64,000 nucleotides of DNA from Hybos culiciformis. Lineage: Eukaryota > Arthropoda > Insecta > Diptera > Hybotidae. The position numbers and the translations under genes were made by a program. Under the pieces are notes generated by a model. That model was not told where the DNA came from and searched no databases. It saw only the letters and a program-made list of their open reading frames with translations. Of this stretch, positions 10,348 through 21,345 are shown piece by piece; positions within the stretch are counted from its first letter, which is position 1; the number at the start of each line of letters is the position of its first letter. The stretch lies in contig OZ023275.1 of the NCBI GenBank assembly GCA_964007475.1, forward strand, positions 21,307,829 through 21,371,828, read 5' to 3'.

Positions 10348-11636
10348 TCTTCACAACTCCGGTGAGGCTTGTGTTGTTGCTTTGGATATAGCTAAGGCTT
10401 TTGATCGAGTGTGGAACTCGGCCCTGATTTCTAAAGTTAAATCAATGGGTCTTGGATCAGCCTTTGTCAATTGGATCAGCAATTTTTTGTCTGGCCGTTC
10501 TATTCGTGCTGTTGTGGATGGGTAGCAGTCACATATTTTCAATATCAACTCCGGTGTACCCCAAAGGGTGTGTTCTCTCACCAACCCTCTTTCTAATTTT
10601 CATTAATGATCTTCTTCAATCTACTCTAAACCCCATCCACAGCTTCGCCGATGACAGTAACTTGGTAGCATGCTACGATTTTATTAATAGAAAATCAGCA
10701 TCCTCAAATGCTGTTACTACGAAACGAAACTTCTTACAAAGTAGCATAAATCACGACCTTTCAAAAATTGCACAGTGGGGTCTTCTCAACAGAGTTGAGT
10801 TCAACGCATCCAAAACCCAATGCTGCCTAATTTCTAGAAAGCTGTCAACTTTCGATCCCCAATTTTCCTTTCAAGGAGAAAGTATTACCAAATCTGGAAG
10901 CCTTGACATTTTAGGTTCGAAAATAACTTGCGATTTAAGCTGGAAAATTCATATTTTCGAAACGGCAAAAAACGCAGCGAAATGTCTTGGTTTTTTAAAA
11001 AGATGTAAACAATACTTTTCCCCCTCTGATCTCTTAAACATTTACAAATCCTACATACGACCAAAATTAGAATACAATTCGCATATATGGGCTGGTGCTC
11101 CCAAAACTCATCTTGAATACCTGGACAAAGTTCAGAGAAGGGCTATTAGATTGATAAATAATCACCAAACCATCAGCTCATTAACATCACTCAACCACCG
11201 TCGTAATGTAGGTTCACATTAAATTTTTTATAAATACCTTGTTGGAATGGATACGTGTTCCCTGGAAGTAAAAGCCCTACTTCCTCAACTTCAAGTATTT
11301 TCACGCCAAACACGTACTGCTTCAACTTCACACCCATATTTCGTAAAAATTCCCAGATGTGATAGAACGAGCTTCGGAGATTCGTTTTCAATTCGCACCT
11401 CGAGAATGTGGAATGCTCTCCCATTAAAGTTGTTCCCGACAGCTGGTGGACGCTTAATTTACGACTTGCGACGTTTTAAGAAAAGTGTAAATGATTACCT
11501 ACTAACTGTCCCACTTTTTAACCCCGTCTAAACTTCCTGTCCTCATTACCAAATCCATACTTCTTTAGTATAAAAGGTATCCCACCTAGTGATTTGGTAA
11601 CTTTAATAAAAAAAAAAAAAAAAAAAACGCTTTAAT

Positions 11637-12350
11637 GATGGTGTGTTCGACCACCAGATGATAATAAGCCAGCCTAAAAAAAGCGTAATCGCAATATACA
11701 TATTAATGCAAATCTAGATACATTCTTATTATTTACTTTTTCCATTTTTATAACAAATGCCGTCATTTTTTAAACTCAGATAGTAAATTATTTCATTTCA
11801 GACTGTTTTGCTGAAAGAATAATTTTTATTTACAACTAGTGATCTAGCCTAGTCTTTATTAATAATAATTATTAATTAATAATTTAAAATTTTTTACAAA
11901 TTTCGCATTTTTTAAATTTGTGAAAAAAAAGGCGAAAAAATTGTCCTGGGCCGAAAATAATCGATAACATAGCCTAAAACCACCAAGTTAGAAGGTTTAA
12001 ATTTTCCATATTTTTATAAAATTGAATGCTTAAATTATTAGTTATAGATGAGATGTGATTACTTAAATAATTTACTTAAAGTTTAAATTTAGATGCAATC
12101 AATCAGTGAAAGTATCACATCAATTCAAGTATAGATAGTAATATCCATGACGTATCTGGAATAGGAATCTTTTATAAAATGTGATATCCTGTTAACTAAC
12201 CTCTATTAAAAAATTTGAAGCAAAACGTGATGGGAAATAGGAAGATAAAATTTTTAAATAAAATAATTAATTATCTTCGTTTTTAAGGGCAAAATTCGTA
12301 CTGTCACGGTGCTTTTTGGAAGCTAGGAGAGGTGTAAGGATGAACGTGCG
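11637..12350. other. No gene seen
   Basis: AT-rich interval between the LINE target duplication and the labial fragment. No recognisable coding or repeat structure. Confidence 0.5.
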
Positions 12351-12695
12351 ATGGACGGGTGGGCTTCGATAAGCGATTTTGCTCATCAAACCCAACCTTG
12401 CCTAGCATTCTCAGGAACAAATGTATGCACAAATGATGTTCAAATGAATCGAACAGAGCACTATTCATCATTATCGAACCAACAGTTCTGGAATGGGAGT
12501 GATAGTTTAAGTATAAATTCCGGTCGAACTAATTTTACAAATCAATTAACTGAATTAGAAAAAGAATTTCATTTTATTATGTAAATGTTGGTAAATAATT
12601 TATTTATTATTAATTTTTTATAGTTTTCTTAATTTAATAGGTATTTGACAAGAGCACGGCGAATTGAGATTGCATCTTAACCTTAACGAAACTCA
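12351..12695 (+). pseudogene. lab: labial-type Hox gene fragment (homeobox exon)
   Basis: The frame contains NSGRTNFTNQLTELEKEFHF, the start of a labial-class (Hox1) homeodomain. After an insertion of about 60 bp come RYLTRARRIEIA and, with a frameshift, LNLNETQ. The AG|GT right after ETQ (about 12696) matches the intron that splits labial homeoboxes before the recognition helix. The lysine expected between FTN and QLTEL is missing, which is a 3-bp deletion. The insertion brings a stop (FHFIM*). No downstream exon encoding KIWFQNRRMK was seen. Labial is a homeotic transcription factor; this copy lacks helix 3 and cannot bind DNA normally. It is a dead duplicate, not the working gene. Confidence 0.85.
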
Positions 12696-12783
12696 GGTAT
12701 TATATTTATTATTATTATATGTACGCTATAATCTGTATCCTCCGAGAAAACTGGATCGATTTTAATATAATTTGATCGGAACA

Positions 12784-12891
12784 TCTTTAAAGATCAAGGA
12801 TGATCGTAGTGCCTCGGCGTCGAACAATCATTCACCTAGCTCGCTTCTTTGTCAGGATATACCTTTTTATGCTGTCCTTGATTTCAAATCT
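12784..12891 (+). other. Possible additional exon remnant
   Basis: A 36-codon open stretch reading KDDRSASASNNHSPSSLLCQ and ending in a stop. It is less AT-rich than its surroundings and serine/asparagine-rich, as is common in the C-terminal tails of homeotic proteins. It lies about 90 bp after the labial fragment, so it could be that gene's last exon, but this is speculative. Confidence 0.2.
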
Positions 12892-13599
12892 TAAAAAGAA
12901 ACTCTATGTCTGCTCAATGCTATTTATACAAATACAATCAACGATATTTACAATCAACGATATTTATACAAAATTTAGCAAAAAATTGCTTATATTTTCT
13001 TAAAAATTGCTGTAATAAAAAAAAAAATAGTAGTATTTTATACCACAGTTTAGCATTATATTAAATTAATAATGTTTGAATTTGAATTGAGAACACATGA
13101 AATTATTTTTTATGCGGTAAGTTTTAACTGTGTTGATTTAAACATTTGATTTTTATACTTAAGTGAACATGAACTTTAATATTTTGAATTGTTTTCACAT
13201 ATGTAATTCAAATTAATGGCAACAAAAATATTTGCTCATTTTAGTTCACTAATGTGGGTTTGAATTAATTACAAAAGATCAAAGCCGGAAAATTAAACGC
13301 TACGCAACGTACACCTTAGATTTCTGGATTTTTTGTTCTTTGAGAATTAAATTTTTGAACTTGAGTGAACATAACAAATTTTTATTCAAACTTCATCAAA
13401 AAACTTCATACTTAATATGAATTTTTAACTAAAAACAATGTTCTACTCTACATAACCATTATTGATGGTAAACTATTTGAATTTTCAACATAATTTCTGT
13501 GTATTTTTTATTTAAGAAAGACATGAGCATAAACATAAAAAAAAACCCTCAGAAATCTATCCGTGTCTTTAGTACATACGGAAAAAATACTTATTTGCC
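12892..13599. other. No gene seen
   Basis: AT-rich, with no coding or structured repeat recognised. Confidence 0.45.
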
Positions 13600-13915
13600 T
13601 TCAAAATTAAAAAAAATAAAACAAAATAAATAATCTTAATTTAGAAAATATTTTACTCCAAGTTTGCAATTTATTTTTAGCAATTTTTTGAACTATCGAT
13701 TGATTCTCTGCTTCATTTTTTAATGTTCCTGCATTTATTACTTGACTTGGTACTGGAATCTCTGAGCAGAATATTTTTTTAATCAATGGGTACATATCAT
13801 CACGTGAAGTTGGGACAATTAAAACAACAATTTGAGTGTCTGATTTAATATTATGTAGAAATAATGTCTCAAATGTATAAGTTCGATCATTTGGAGCAAC
13901 AATAAGTCTAGAGCT
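13600..13915 (-). pseudogene. PIWI-clade Argonaute fragment (MID/PIWI junction), AGO3-like
   Basis: Minus-strand translation gives NDRTYTFETLF, then DTQIVVLIVPTSRDDMYPLI, then CSEIPVPSQVINAGTLKN and SIVQKIAKNKLQ. This is the MID domain of PIWI proteins (VPSQVI... is the 5'-phosphate-binding loop region). The wording PTSRDD with PSQVINA is closest in my knowledge to insect Argonaute-3. The exon seems to begin after a CATAG acceptor near 13916. The conserved continuation (LQINCKLGG in the family) is lost after KLQ. Only this part is present, so it is a fragment. PIWI proteins bind piRNAs and silence transposons in the germline. A second PIWI fragment lies at 24985-27183 on the other strand. Confidence 0.8.
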
Positions 13916-15530
13916 CTATGATATGTTTAATAACTAGATTTCTTCTTTGCAAGAATTTAAAATTATATCAACATATTTATGTATACAGAGGAAACTATTA
14001 GACTTATGTTGTTTAATAATTGTGCAATAAATTCGTAACAACATAACAAAAAGGTTTCATTCATTCACATATCCAATCAAATTTTGTTCAAAAAGTTTTG
14101 AGATATTTTTTAAAAAGTTTTAAGCACCATGCATAACCTTATTTTAAATACACATATTTGAAAATTTTCCATTTCTAATAAATTATGCGTAATCAGACTC
14201 AAGCTTTATATGCACTGAAAAACTGATAGTTGTGGTTTCTGTATATTTTTTGCTAAGTATACAGTTCAAATCGAACTAGTGAAGGACGTTATTAAAATTT
14301 GGTATAGTTGTGGTTATTAAATTACGACTAAATAAAGTAAAAACATTTTTAACCTCAACTTACCGTACTGAATGCCTTCTTAATGTCACGTTTCTTTTAT
14401 AATAATGAACCAATTCAAATGAGAGGATGCTGTGGCCATCATTGATTTAAAATTAAAACTAAAAAAGAAAAAAATGTTTGATTTTTTTTAATTTAAATTA
14501 TAACAGAAGTAAAATAGGACGATTTTACGATGTTATCAGTTCTGGATGATGAAATTATGTAGTCTGCCAAGGACTTTTCAGTTCAAAAAATTCTCAAATT
14601 TTCTTTATTTTTTGTAAGTGGTACATTACCTACTATTTTATAATTATTTCATTATTTTGTAATACATTTAAATTAGTTTAATTTTGGGAGTTAATTTTTT
14701 TTTAAATAAATAATATATTAATTGCAAAAACTAACAAGAAGAACTACCCAACCTATTTTAATTATTTGAATGCCAAAATATACGGAATCTCGTTCACTTT
14801 CATGTCAACTGAAGGGTGAGGTTCTAAGATTATTTCTCAACCAGTCAAGGTTCTAAATAATTTTCATAGACAATTTTATATATATTTCCCATTTGTTTAA
14901 ACTTTTTTAATAAATTCCGATGAAAATAAGTAATTTAGTAGGTAAATGTCGATTAGAGGAACTCAAAAAAATTATTAGACCCCCCGATTGTTTCCAAAGA
15001 TTCTAACTAGTATAAATTTCGAATATTATTGTATTTGTATATAGAATTTGCGTAAATGGTATTTATTTGGTATTGAAGAAATTAAAAAAAAAAATTTTAG
15101 GCCCTGGTTATAAGCAATGTTTCTTAAAAGTAAAATATCTTAAATCGAAATGTATAAAACGAGCTAAATTTATTTTTACATTAATTGATTTTATTATTAC
15201 TAATAACATTATACAATTATGTTATATTGCATTTGGTGGATAATGCAGCTAAACATTTCCAAACTTATTTTATGAATAAATTATGTTTTTTTTTGTTATG
15301 CTAATTGTATTATGCACTGTTGTACGTATATTATCATTCAATGTGAATATGTATTTGTTTCCCCTATCTTTCTTGAAATTTTTGCTTTAAAAATAATAAT
15401 TCACAGTTTTAAAACAGTCAATTTGATTCTCAATTATTTTCTTTAACTTTTAATTTCGAAAGCATTAACATAAGAATTTTTTGTATTAATATTTTTACTT
15501 TGGGCTTACACATACACATACACATATATG
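13916..15530. other. No gene seen; one dispersed repeat motif
   Basis: AT-rich DNA. About 14246-14288 contains TTTTTTGCTAA and AGTTCAAATCGAACTAGTG, which recur at about 57195-57240. About 14940-14972 has GTCGATTAGAGGAACTCAAA, which resembles 43100-43125. These are short pieces of unclassified dispersed repeats. Confidence 0.4.
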
Positions 15531-15875
15531 TATATGTTACGGGGAATGTGAGAATTCCGGTGGATCTGAGTTTAAAAAACCGTAATTTTAATATTACATT
15601 ACATTTACCGGCCCGATTGGCCCAATTTTTGTGTTGGTCGTAGAGGGGGCACCCCTTATACAAATAGGGGTTCGGGGTGGCGGGTGGGCCAACTGGTGGT
15701 CGGTCAGTGGGATTTTCGACCCGCCACCCCGCACCCACCTATTTGGATAAGGGGTAAACCCTCTACGCCCTACACAAAAATGGGGCCAATCGGGCCGGTA
15801 AATGTACTATAATATTGACATTTACCAAAAGTAAACTCACATTCACCGGAATTCGCACAGTCTCCGTAACATATA
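15531..15875. mobile_element. Foldback element, family F2 (345 bp)
   Basis: Inverted ends TATATGTTACGG...CCGTAACATATA with GAATTCCGGTG subterminally. Inner arms include TTTACCGGCCCGATTGG and its complement. The centre (about 15680-15725) is GC-rich and contains ACTGGTGGTCGGTCAGTGGG, which is nearly the same as the centre of the F1 copy at 25670. No coding capacity. Confidence 0.75.
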
Positions 15876-16743
15876 TATTAACAAAAAGCTCGGCAAGCAT
15901 TTATAACTACTTTTGCATAGTGATTTATTTCTATAAAAAAAATTTTAATTCAAATTCTAAAATAGTTTTAAAAAATAGAGATAGAATAATATATTGTTTT
16001 TGTACTTTAGGCTTAAATACACTACATACTTGCATATGTTGTATATAATGTTAATGTATGTTAATTTATGAAGAATGTCATAAGGAAACTTTGTTTTTAT
16101 AAAATAATAAAAAAAAATATTTTAAGCTTTTCAACCGTAAAGGGAAAAGGAATGTTAATAAATTTGTATTTCTCTCATCTTGCTTGCTTTTTTATTATAA
16201 TAATCAATCAAAACAAGCTAATATTAAATAATACACGTAATTACATTTTTAATAATTGTAATATAACATATTATATAAATAATCAATTTTGTCCATAAAA
16301 TGTTTTTCATTTTTCTTACTTTTTAAAAAGCCAATGAGAATTATTATTTTTTCCTTTACTGAATGGATTATTAATTAAAAATGGTCTGAAATAAAAAAAA
16401 AAATAATATAACAAGGCACACCTCTGTTTATTGTGCTTGACAAAAAAAAAAATGGTTTTACTAAATATTTTGCAGGTCCTTTTAAAAGTTAGTGTTATAT
16501 GAATTCAAATTTAATTTTTATAATTTAATATTCAGTCTGACTATTAATAAAAATTTTTAACTAGTTATATGTTTTTAAAAATTTGATTAATAATTGATAG
16601 AATTTATGATTATTATTTTGTTTTTCGGAATTTTTCAATAAATTATATAATAAAATTTGGAAGTAAACTTACTTTAAAAGAAATATAACTAATATTGACC
16701 AATTGGGTATAATTAATGTTCTTTTATTGTGCACAATTCCAAT
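15876..16743. other. No gene seen
   Basis: AT-rich, with open frames rich in N, I and K that look like chance. No repeat or coding motif recognised. Confidence 0.45.
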
Positions 16744-17411
16744 TTATTTTGTGACATTTTTTGGTGACAACGTTGTTATATGATTCAATACATTAACTTT
16801 ATATAAAGTTTCAACTAAATCTTTATTTGTATTCATGAAATATGAGAATACTGTTAAAGTTTTAATATATTTATCTTCATCATTCATCATTAATTCAGTT
16901 TTTAAGCTTTTCATCAAACCACGAATAGCATATTTTGTGGCCGAATAACCAGTGGCAACTGGAACAGCAATTAAACCTTAAATTGTTTATAAATTTATAA
17001 TTCTCATTTTTTTATTTGTTTATAATAATAATAATAAAAAAAATATTTTTCAATTTAATTTTACCTGAAAGTGAACTAATGTCAACAATGTGACCTCTTT
17101 TATGTTCTTTCATTCATTGTAACAATTCTTCAATTGTCCAGAAATGTAAATTTAAATTAATATTAATTAATGTCTTAACTTCATCTGGAGTTGAATCTTC
17201 AAATGTTGATTGAATTGGAATAATACCGGCATTATTAATTAAAATGGTCCAAGATCATTTTCAATGTCATTTTTAAGCTAACAATTTCTTCTTGGCTCAC
17301 AACATCAACCTGTGTGGATGACAAGAAATTTAAAGGAGATACTAAATCAAATTAAAGAAATTCGGAAAATATGATGAGTAAATTTTATTTTAGGAAGTTA
17401 GTTGATAGAAG

Positions 17412-19095
17412 TTTTTTTTGAAGTTTAACTTCTTTAGCGAGGTATTGTAAAAAATTTTGTAAGGAAATAGGGGAAAAAAGAAGACAGAATATAGTCTGTC
17501 CTACGTGACGAAAAGTAAAAAAAGCATGTATTTACGAAAATAAAATAGCGATACTACACACACATAACAAAATACTAACGATGTGTGGAAAGCAAAAAAC
17601 AAAAAAAAAAAACCATATAGAATTAAAAAATTGTACAATAACAGAATTAAAGATCAACTGATTTTGTTGTTAATATTTATTTAGTTTATTTCCTTTTCGA
17701 ATAAGTGAAATTCTATCATATGAAACAGAAACGCTGTTTGTCTGTTTGTCTATTCCGAATAGGCACCTAAGCCGCTCAGCCGATCGTTTTCAAACTTACA
17801 CTATTTCTTTGTTTCAGATCGAGGGTCGTTATAGGCTATTTTTAAATTTGATTGGCCTCCTACCTAGCGACCGTCCGATTTCATTCAAATTTGATATGTA
17901 AAAAGAGGAACTGATTACACACAAATTTCGTAACAAAAAATTTATTTCCGATTTCATTCAAATTTGGTACGTAAAAAGAGGAAATGATTACACACAAATT
18001 TCAAATTTGGTAAATAAAAAGAGGAAACGATTAAACACGCAAATTTCGTAACAAAAAATTGATTGATCCTACCCAGCGACCACCACTGGGGGCGGACTAG
18101 GGAATGCATTTTTTTAAAATAATTAATTCCGGATTTTCGGAATTGTCTTGAAATGAAATCTGGAATTCCGGTTTATTATATAAAATTTAAAATATATTAA
18201 AAAATTAAATTAAATAATTCTTTAACATAAATATTAATATTCAAAACATTAAAATTATAACAAATTAAATTATGAATTATTTTTTATTAAAATAAAATTT
18301 TATACTTTTCAATAAACCGAAAGTGAATAAACTGAATGGAAAAATAAAAATTTGAAACACAAAGTATCCAATGTTTTATCATTGAGTTTTAATCGAATTT
18401 TTATTGAAAATGTTTCTGCAGCGTTGTTAATAAGTTATATTCGAGAGTTTCCAAAAGTGTTCCTCGGGGGCCCACCTTGATCCCAAAATTTAATTTCACT
18501 TCAAATTCCAAATAAATCACTGAACTCGGAACTCCAACTTATTTTGTTAATGTTGATTAATATGAAAAAAAGTTTTATGTATTTGCAGACTTGCGATAGC
18601 TACTTAGATTTAAATTTTTGTGAATTTTAATGCTTTATGCCTAAATAATAAAAAAAAAAAAAAACAATTAGTCAAAATTCCCGCCAGTAAAAGTTCTACC
18701 AAATTCGAAAACTTCGGAATTTAGCATTTGAATTCCGAATTTTTTGAACTTCCGGAATTCCGGAATCCGAAAATCCCTAGGGAGAACTTTTAAAGTTCTT
18801 CCGATTTTATTCAAATTTGGTAAATAAAATGAGGAAACGATTAAACATATAAATATTGTAACAAAAAATTGATTGATCCTATCCAGCGACTTCTAAAGTT
18901 CGTCCGATTTCATTCAAATTTGGTACGTAAAAAAGAATAAATGATTACACACAAATTACGAAAGAAAAAATTTAGCGCCCCCCTCTTACATTTACAAAAG
19001 TAAATCAGTCAGAGTCCGTAGCAAAATAAATATTTGCAAGTAAATAAAGAAGTTAAACTTCTTTCGTGAGCTTATGAGGATGAGGCTCACACATA
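17412..19095 (+). mobile_element. Helentron-like element with both ends, in an SDR intron
   Basis: The 5' end is a T-run plus GAAGTTTAACTTCTTTAGCG at about 17419. The 3' end is GAAGTTAAACTTCTTTCGTG (19049) followed by the stem-loop GTGAGC...GCTCAC and a T-run. Inside are tandem units of about 75 bp containing CCGATTTCATTCAAATTTG (17875-18060 and 18797-18980), interrupted by a hAT element. A GTCTGTTTGTCT-type leader lies at about 17735. The same minisatellite occurs inverted at 37430-38560 and 63700-64000. Confidence 0.55.
18098..18779. mobile_element. Non-autonomous hAT-like element (682 bp)
   Basis: Short inverted ends TAGGGA...TCCCTA with subterminal GATTTTCGGAATT / GGAATTCCGGAATCCG repeats. 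Flanks GGGCGGAC (18090-18097) and GGGAGAAC (18780-18787) match at 6 of 8 positions, consistent with an aged 8-bp target duplication. It splits the minisatellite of the surrounding Helentron-like element. Confidence 0.6.
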
Positions 19096-19626
19096 TTTTT
19101 TTTCAGGTGAATTCAGTTGGCACAAGTTTTTAAAATTTGAAAATATCCAATCAGCAAGTTCTCATTCAGGAAAATAAAAATTCGATTAAATAACACGCAT
19201 GGTATATAAATTTAAATACAAAATAATATAATTTTTTGATTAACCTAACTTTATTTTTCAGTGTTCCAAAAATATATTTAGCACAGATGATTCTTTCATC
19301 TTTTTTTTGTTATTATTTTGGGTATTTTTTTTATTTATTGTACATAGACAGATTTTAAATTGTAGCAACTTACCTCAAAAGGACGAGCATGAATTTTATA
19401 ATCTTTTTTCAATGATTCGGTTACTTCATGTGCTTTATCGATATCGACATCAGCGATTGCGATTTTACATCCTTTTTTACCTAATCCAGTAATCTAAAAA
19501 AAAAAAAAAAAATTCATTAAGTTTATCGTGTCGAATATATTTTCGCGGCAAAAATAGAGCTTTAAGGAAAATAAAATAAAAAACAACATTTACCAATGCA
19601 ACCTGGCCGGAAATTTTCTCTCCTTT

Positions 19627-20667
19627 AAAAATTTACATCAAAACACTAATTTAAATACAATTGCTTATTCGAAACAATTTTTTTTGATTTTTTTTTATTT
19701 AATTATAGGTACAATTTTTTTATGTTTCTAAGAAAATATTAAAATAATAATTTGAATAAAAAAATAAAATTTAATCCACTAAAAACATTAAAAATTTTAA
19801 GTAGTTTGATTTAAAAAAAAAATAGCAGATCAATTTGCACAACTTTACTTAAATGCAAATTCTTAAAAACTGAATCCTCATTTAAATTTTCAAGTTTAAA
19901 GTTAAATATTTTTATAACAGTAAAACATTAAATAGGTTCTTTCAATAATGCTTTCATATATATTATATATATATTATATATATTATATATATATTATATA
20001 TATTATATATATATTATATATATTATATATATATTATATATATTATATTATATTATACCTTCTATTATTACCATAAATAGAATTATTTTTGAATTTTTGA
20101 TCAAGCAGGAAAAAAAAAAAATTAATTTCGTAATACTGAAAAAAAAAAATTTAACAAAAACTTAAGCTTTATACAATAATACTATTTTCTAATATAAAAC
20201 TGGAAAGTTACAATGTCTGAAAAATTCAGCTAGCCTCTAAACTTATCTTTAAAATGGTTTTGTATATGAAAAATCGTTTTAATTATCTACTTTGTTTTAC
20301 ATGCACTCGAAAAGAACTTGGGTTAATTGAACTTTTCAACTCGATTAATATACTTTTTTTGGCATTATAACAAGTTTAATGAAATTCTAATACTCCAAAT
20401 ATAAGCAGAGCATTTGCATAGAACTATATTGAATAGTGTACAATAGAGAGTAGAAGATTAACATTATAAATATTTAATTTATAATGCTTGATTTCGCAAA
20501 ACTAAAAAAACATTCCATAACATTTTTTCAATGTAAAATTTTAAATGAAAAAAATAATCATATTAAAACACTTGACACACCGCTCTATATTTTATTGTTT
20601 GTCAAAAACGGTCTAAACATCACATTTTATTAATATTGTTTTAATAATCAGCACAAATGTAAGTTAT
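19627..20667. other. No gene; TA-rich microsatellite inside
   Basis: AT-rich spacer. Between about 19958 and 20056 it holds an alternating TATATATATTATATAT tract. The first exon of the SDR gene would be expected just right of 19626, but no start motif could be recognised. Confidence 0.5.
19958..20056. repeat. TATA-type microsatellite, about 100 bp
   Basis: Repeats of TATATATATTATATAT with a compound period of about 21-25 bp. Confidence 0.85.
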
Positions 20668-21345
20668 AACGAAAATATATTGGCATTAGTATTACCTGAT
20701 GAAGATCAGTTAAAAGAATACTTAGAAAAAGTACATAAACAATTTTTGAATAAATTAAAAAAAGATTTAGCTGAATTAAAACAAAGATACGTAGCTTCTA
20801 CTGCAAAAATAATGGAACATTGAAGGAAATTAGCAGAATTAAATCATAAAATTTTAAAGATATTAAAATGATATTCTCTTTATATTTTTTCCTTTCAAAA
20901 TATGTTAACTCAACAGACCTTAATATTCACTTCATTTTTCAGATTGTAGTTAAACAAGAATGTACAAGAAAAGTTGGTATGCCATTATCACCCGAAGAAG
21001 AAATTTTGAGAAGTAAATTAGAAAATATGCAGGCATTAGTATCAGCTCCAACTCAATTCAAGGTAGATAATCACATATATGAAACTTTGAGTTGAATTAC
21101 TAATTTAACTTTATTCTGTACTTACAGGGGCGTTTAAGCGAACTTTTATCTCAAATGAGAATGCAACGAAATCAATATTCTACTGCTGCAATGAATGAAT
21201 ACACATTGGATCGTGATTCTGAAGAAGATATGAAAACATTGTTAACAATGCAACAGAATGCAATGAAAATATTAATAAAACACAGTAAACAAAGATTTGA
21301 AAGCATTAAATATTATAACTGAGGGTATGAATCAGTTAATAGAAG
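20668..21345 (+). pseudogene. Nup54: Nucleoporin Nup54 C-terminal fragment
   Basis: Three exon pieces encode the C-terminal helical region of Nup54, a central-channel component of the nuclear pore that pairs with Nup62 and Nup58. The first (about 20668-20857) has LPDEDQLKEYLEKVHKQFL. The second (20944-21063) has VVKQECTRKVG and ENMQALVSAPTQFK. The third (21129-21345) has GRLSELLSQMRMQRNQYS and EGMNQLIEV. APTQFKGRLxELxSQxRMQ is diagnostic of Nup54. Breaks: a TGA in the first piece (EH*RKLAEL), a first-intron donor reading AT instead of GT, and a +1 frameshift near 21290 before DLKALNIITEG. The second intron still has GTAGAT...ACAG borders. The N-terminal FG-repeat region is absent. Confidence 0.88.

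Larger units (their letters stand above)
9193..11623 (+). pseudogene. 5'-truncated CR1/Jockey-type LINE (FADDSN family)
   Basis: Reverse transcriptase remnant. NQQYGFR and a LSDKL block lie at about 9194-9262, and ACVVALDIAKAFDRVWNSAL resumes at 10366 after an insertion. GVPQGCVLSPTLFLIFINDL follows after a frame break. The catalytic block FADDSN is at about 10647. A C-terminal block has LEYNSHIWAGAPK and RRAIRLINN. A second frame carries the 3' region to 11531, and the element ends in poly(A). The 13-bp sequence AAAACGCTTTAAT at 9180-9192 and 11624-11636 is the target duplication, proving a 5'-truncated reverse-transcribed insertion. A TAG inside the palm region (about 10523) and a frameshift near 11222 make it dead. 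A much shorter copy of the same 3' end lies at 41497-41807. Confidence 0.88.
16744..19626 (-). pseudogene. Short-chain dehydrogenase (SDR16C type) gene, dead, four exon pieces
   Basis: Minus-strand exon pieces with GT-AG borders: 19594-19626 (EKISGQVAL), 19374-19493 (ITGLGKKGCKIAIADVD), 17065-17309 (LINNAGIIPIQ, LHFWTIEELL, HKRGHIVDISSLSG) and 16744-16976 (YSATKYAIRGLMKSL). NNAG, the Ser in DISSLSG and YSATK are SDR hallmarks. HFWT is typical of SDR16C (RDH10/epidermal retinol dehydrogenase/17-beta-HSD11-like) enzymes, which oxidise retinoids or sterols on membranes using NAD(P). The glycine-rich cofactor motif TGxxxGxG is collapsed to ITGLGKKG, and exon 17065-17309 has at least two frame breaks before NNAG. 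The protein would therefore be inactive. A Helentron-like element with a nested hAT element occupies the intron between 17309 and 19374. Confidence 0.8.

Noticed and set aside
10123..10365. 80-residue plus-strand frame
   Set aside because: It lies within the TIR element right end and its terminus; no protein similarity recognised.
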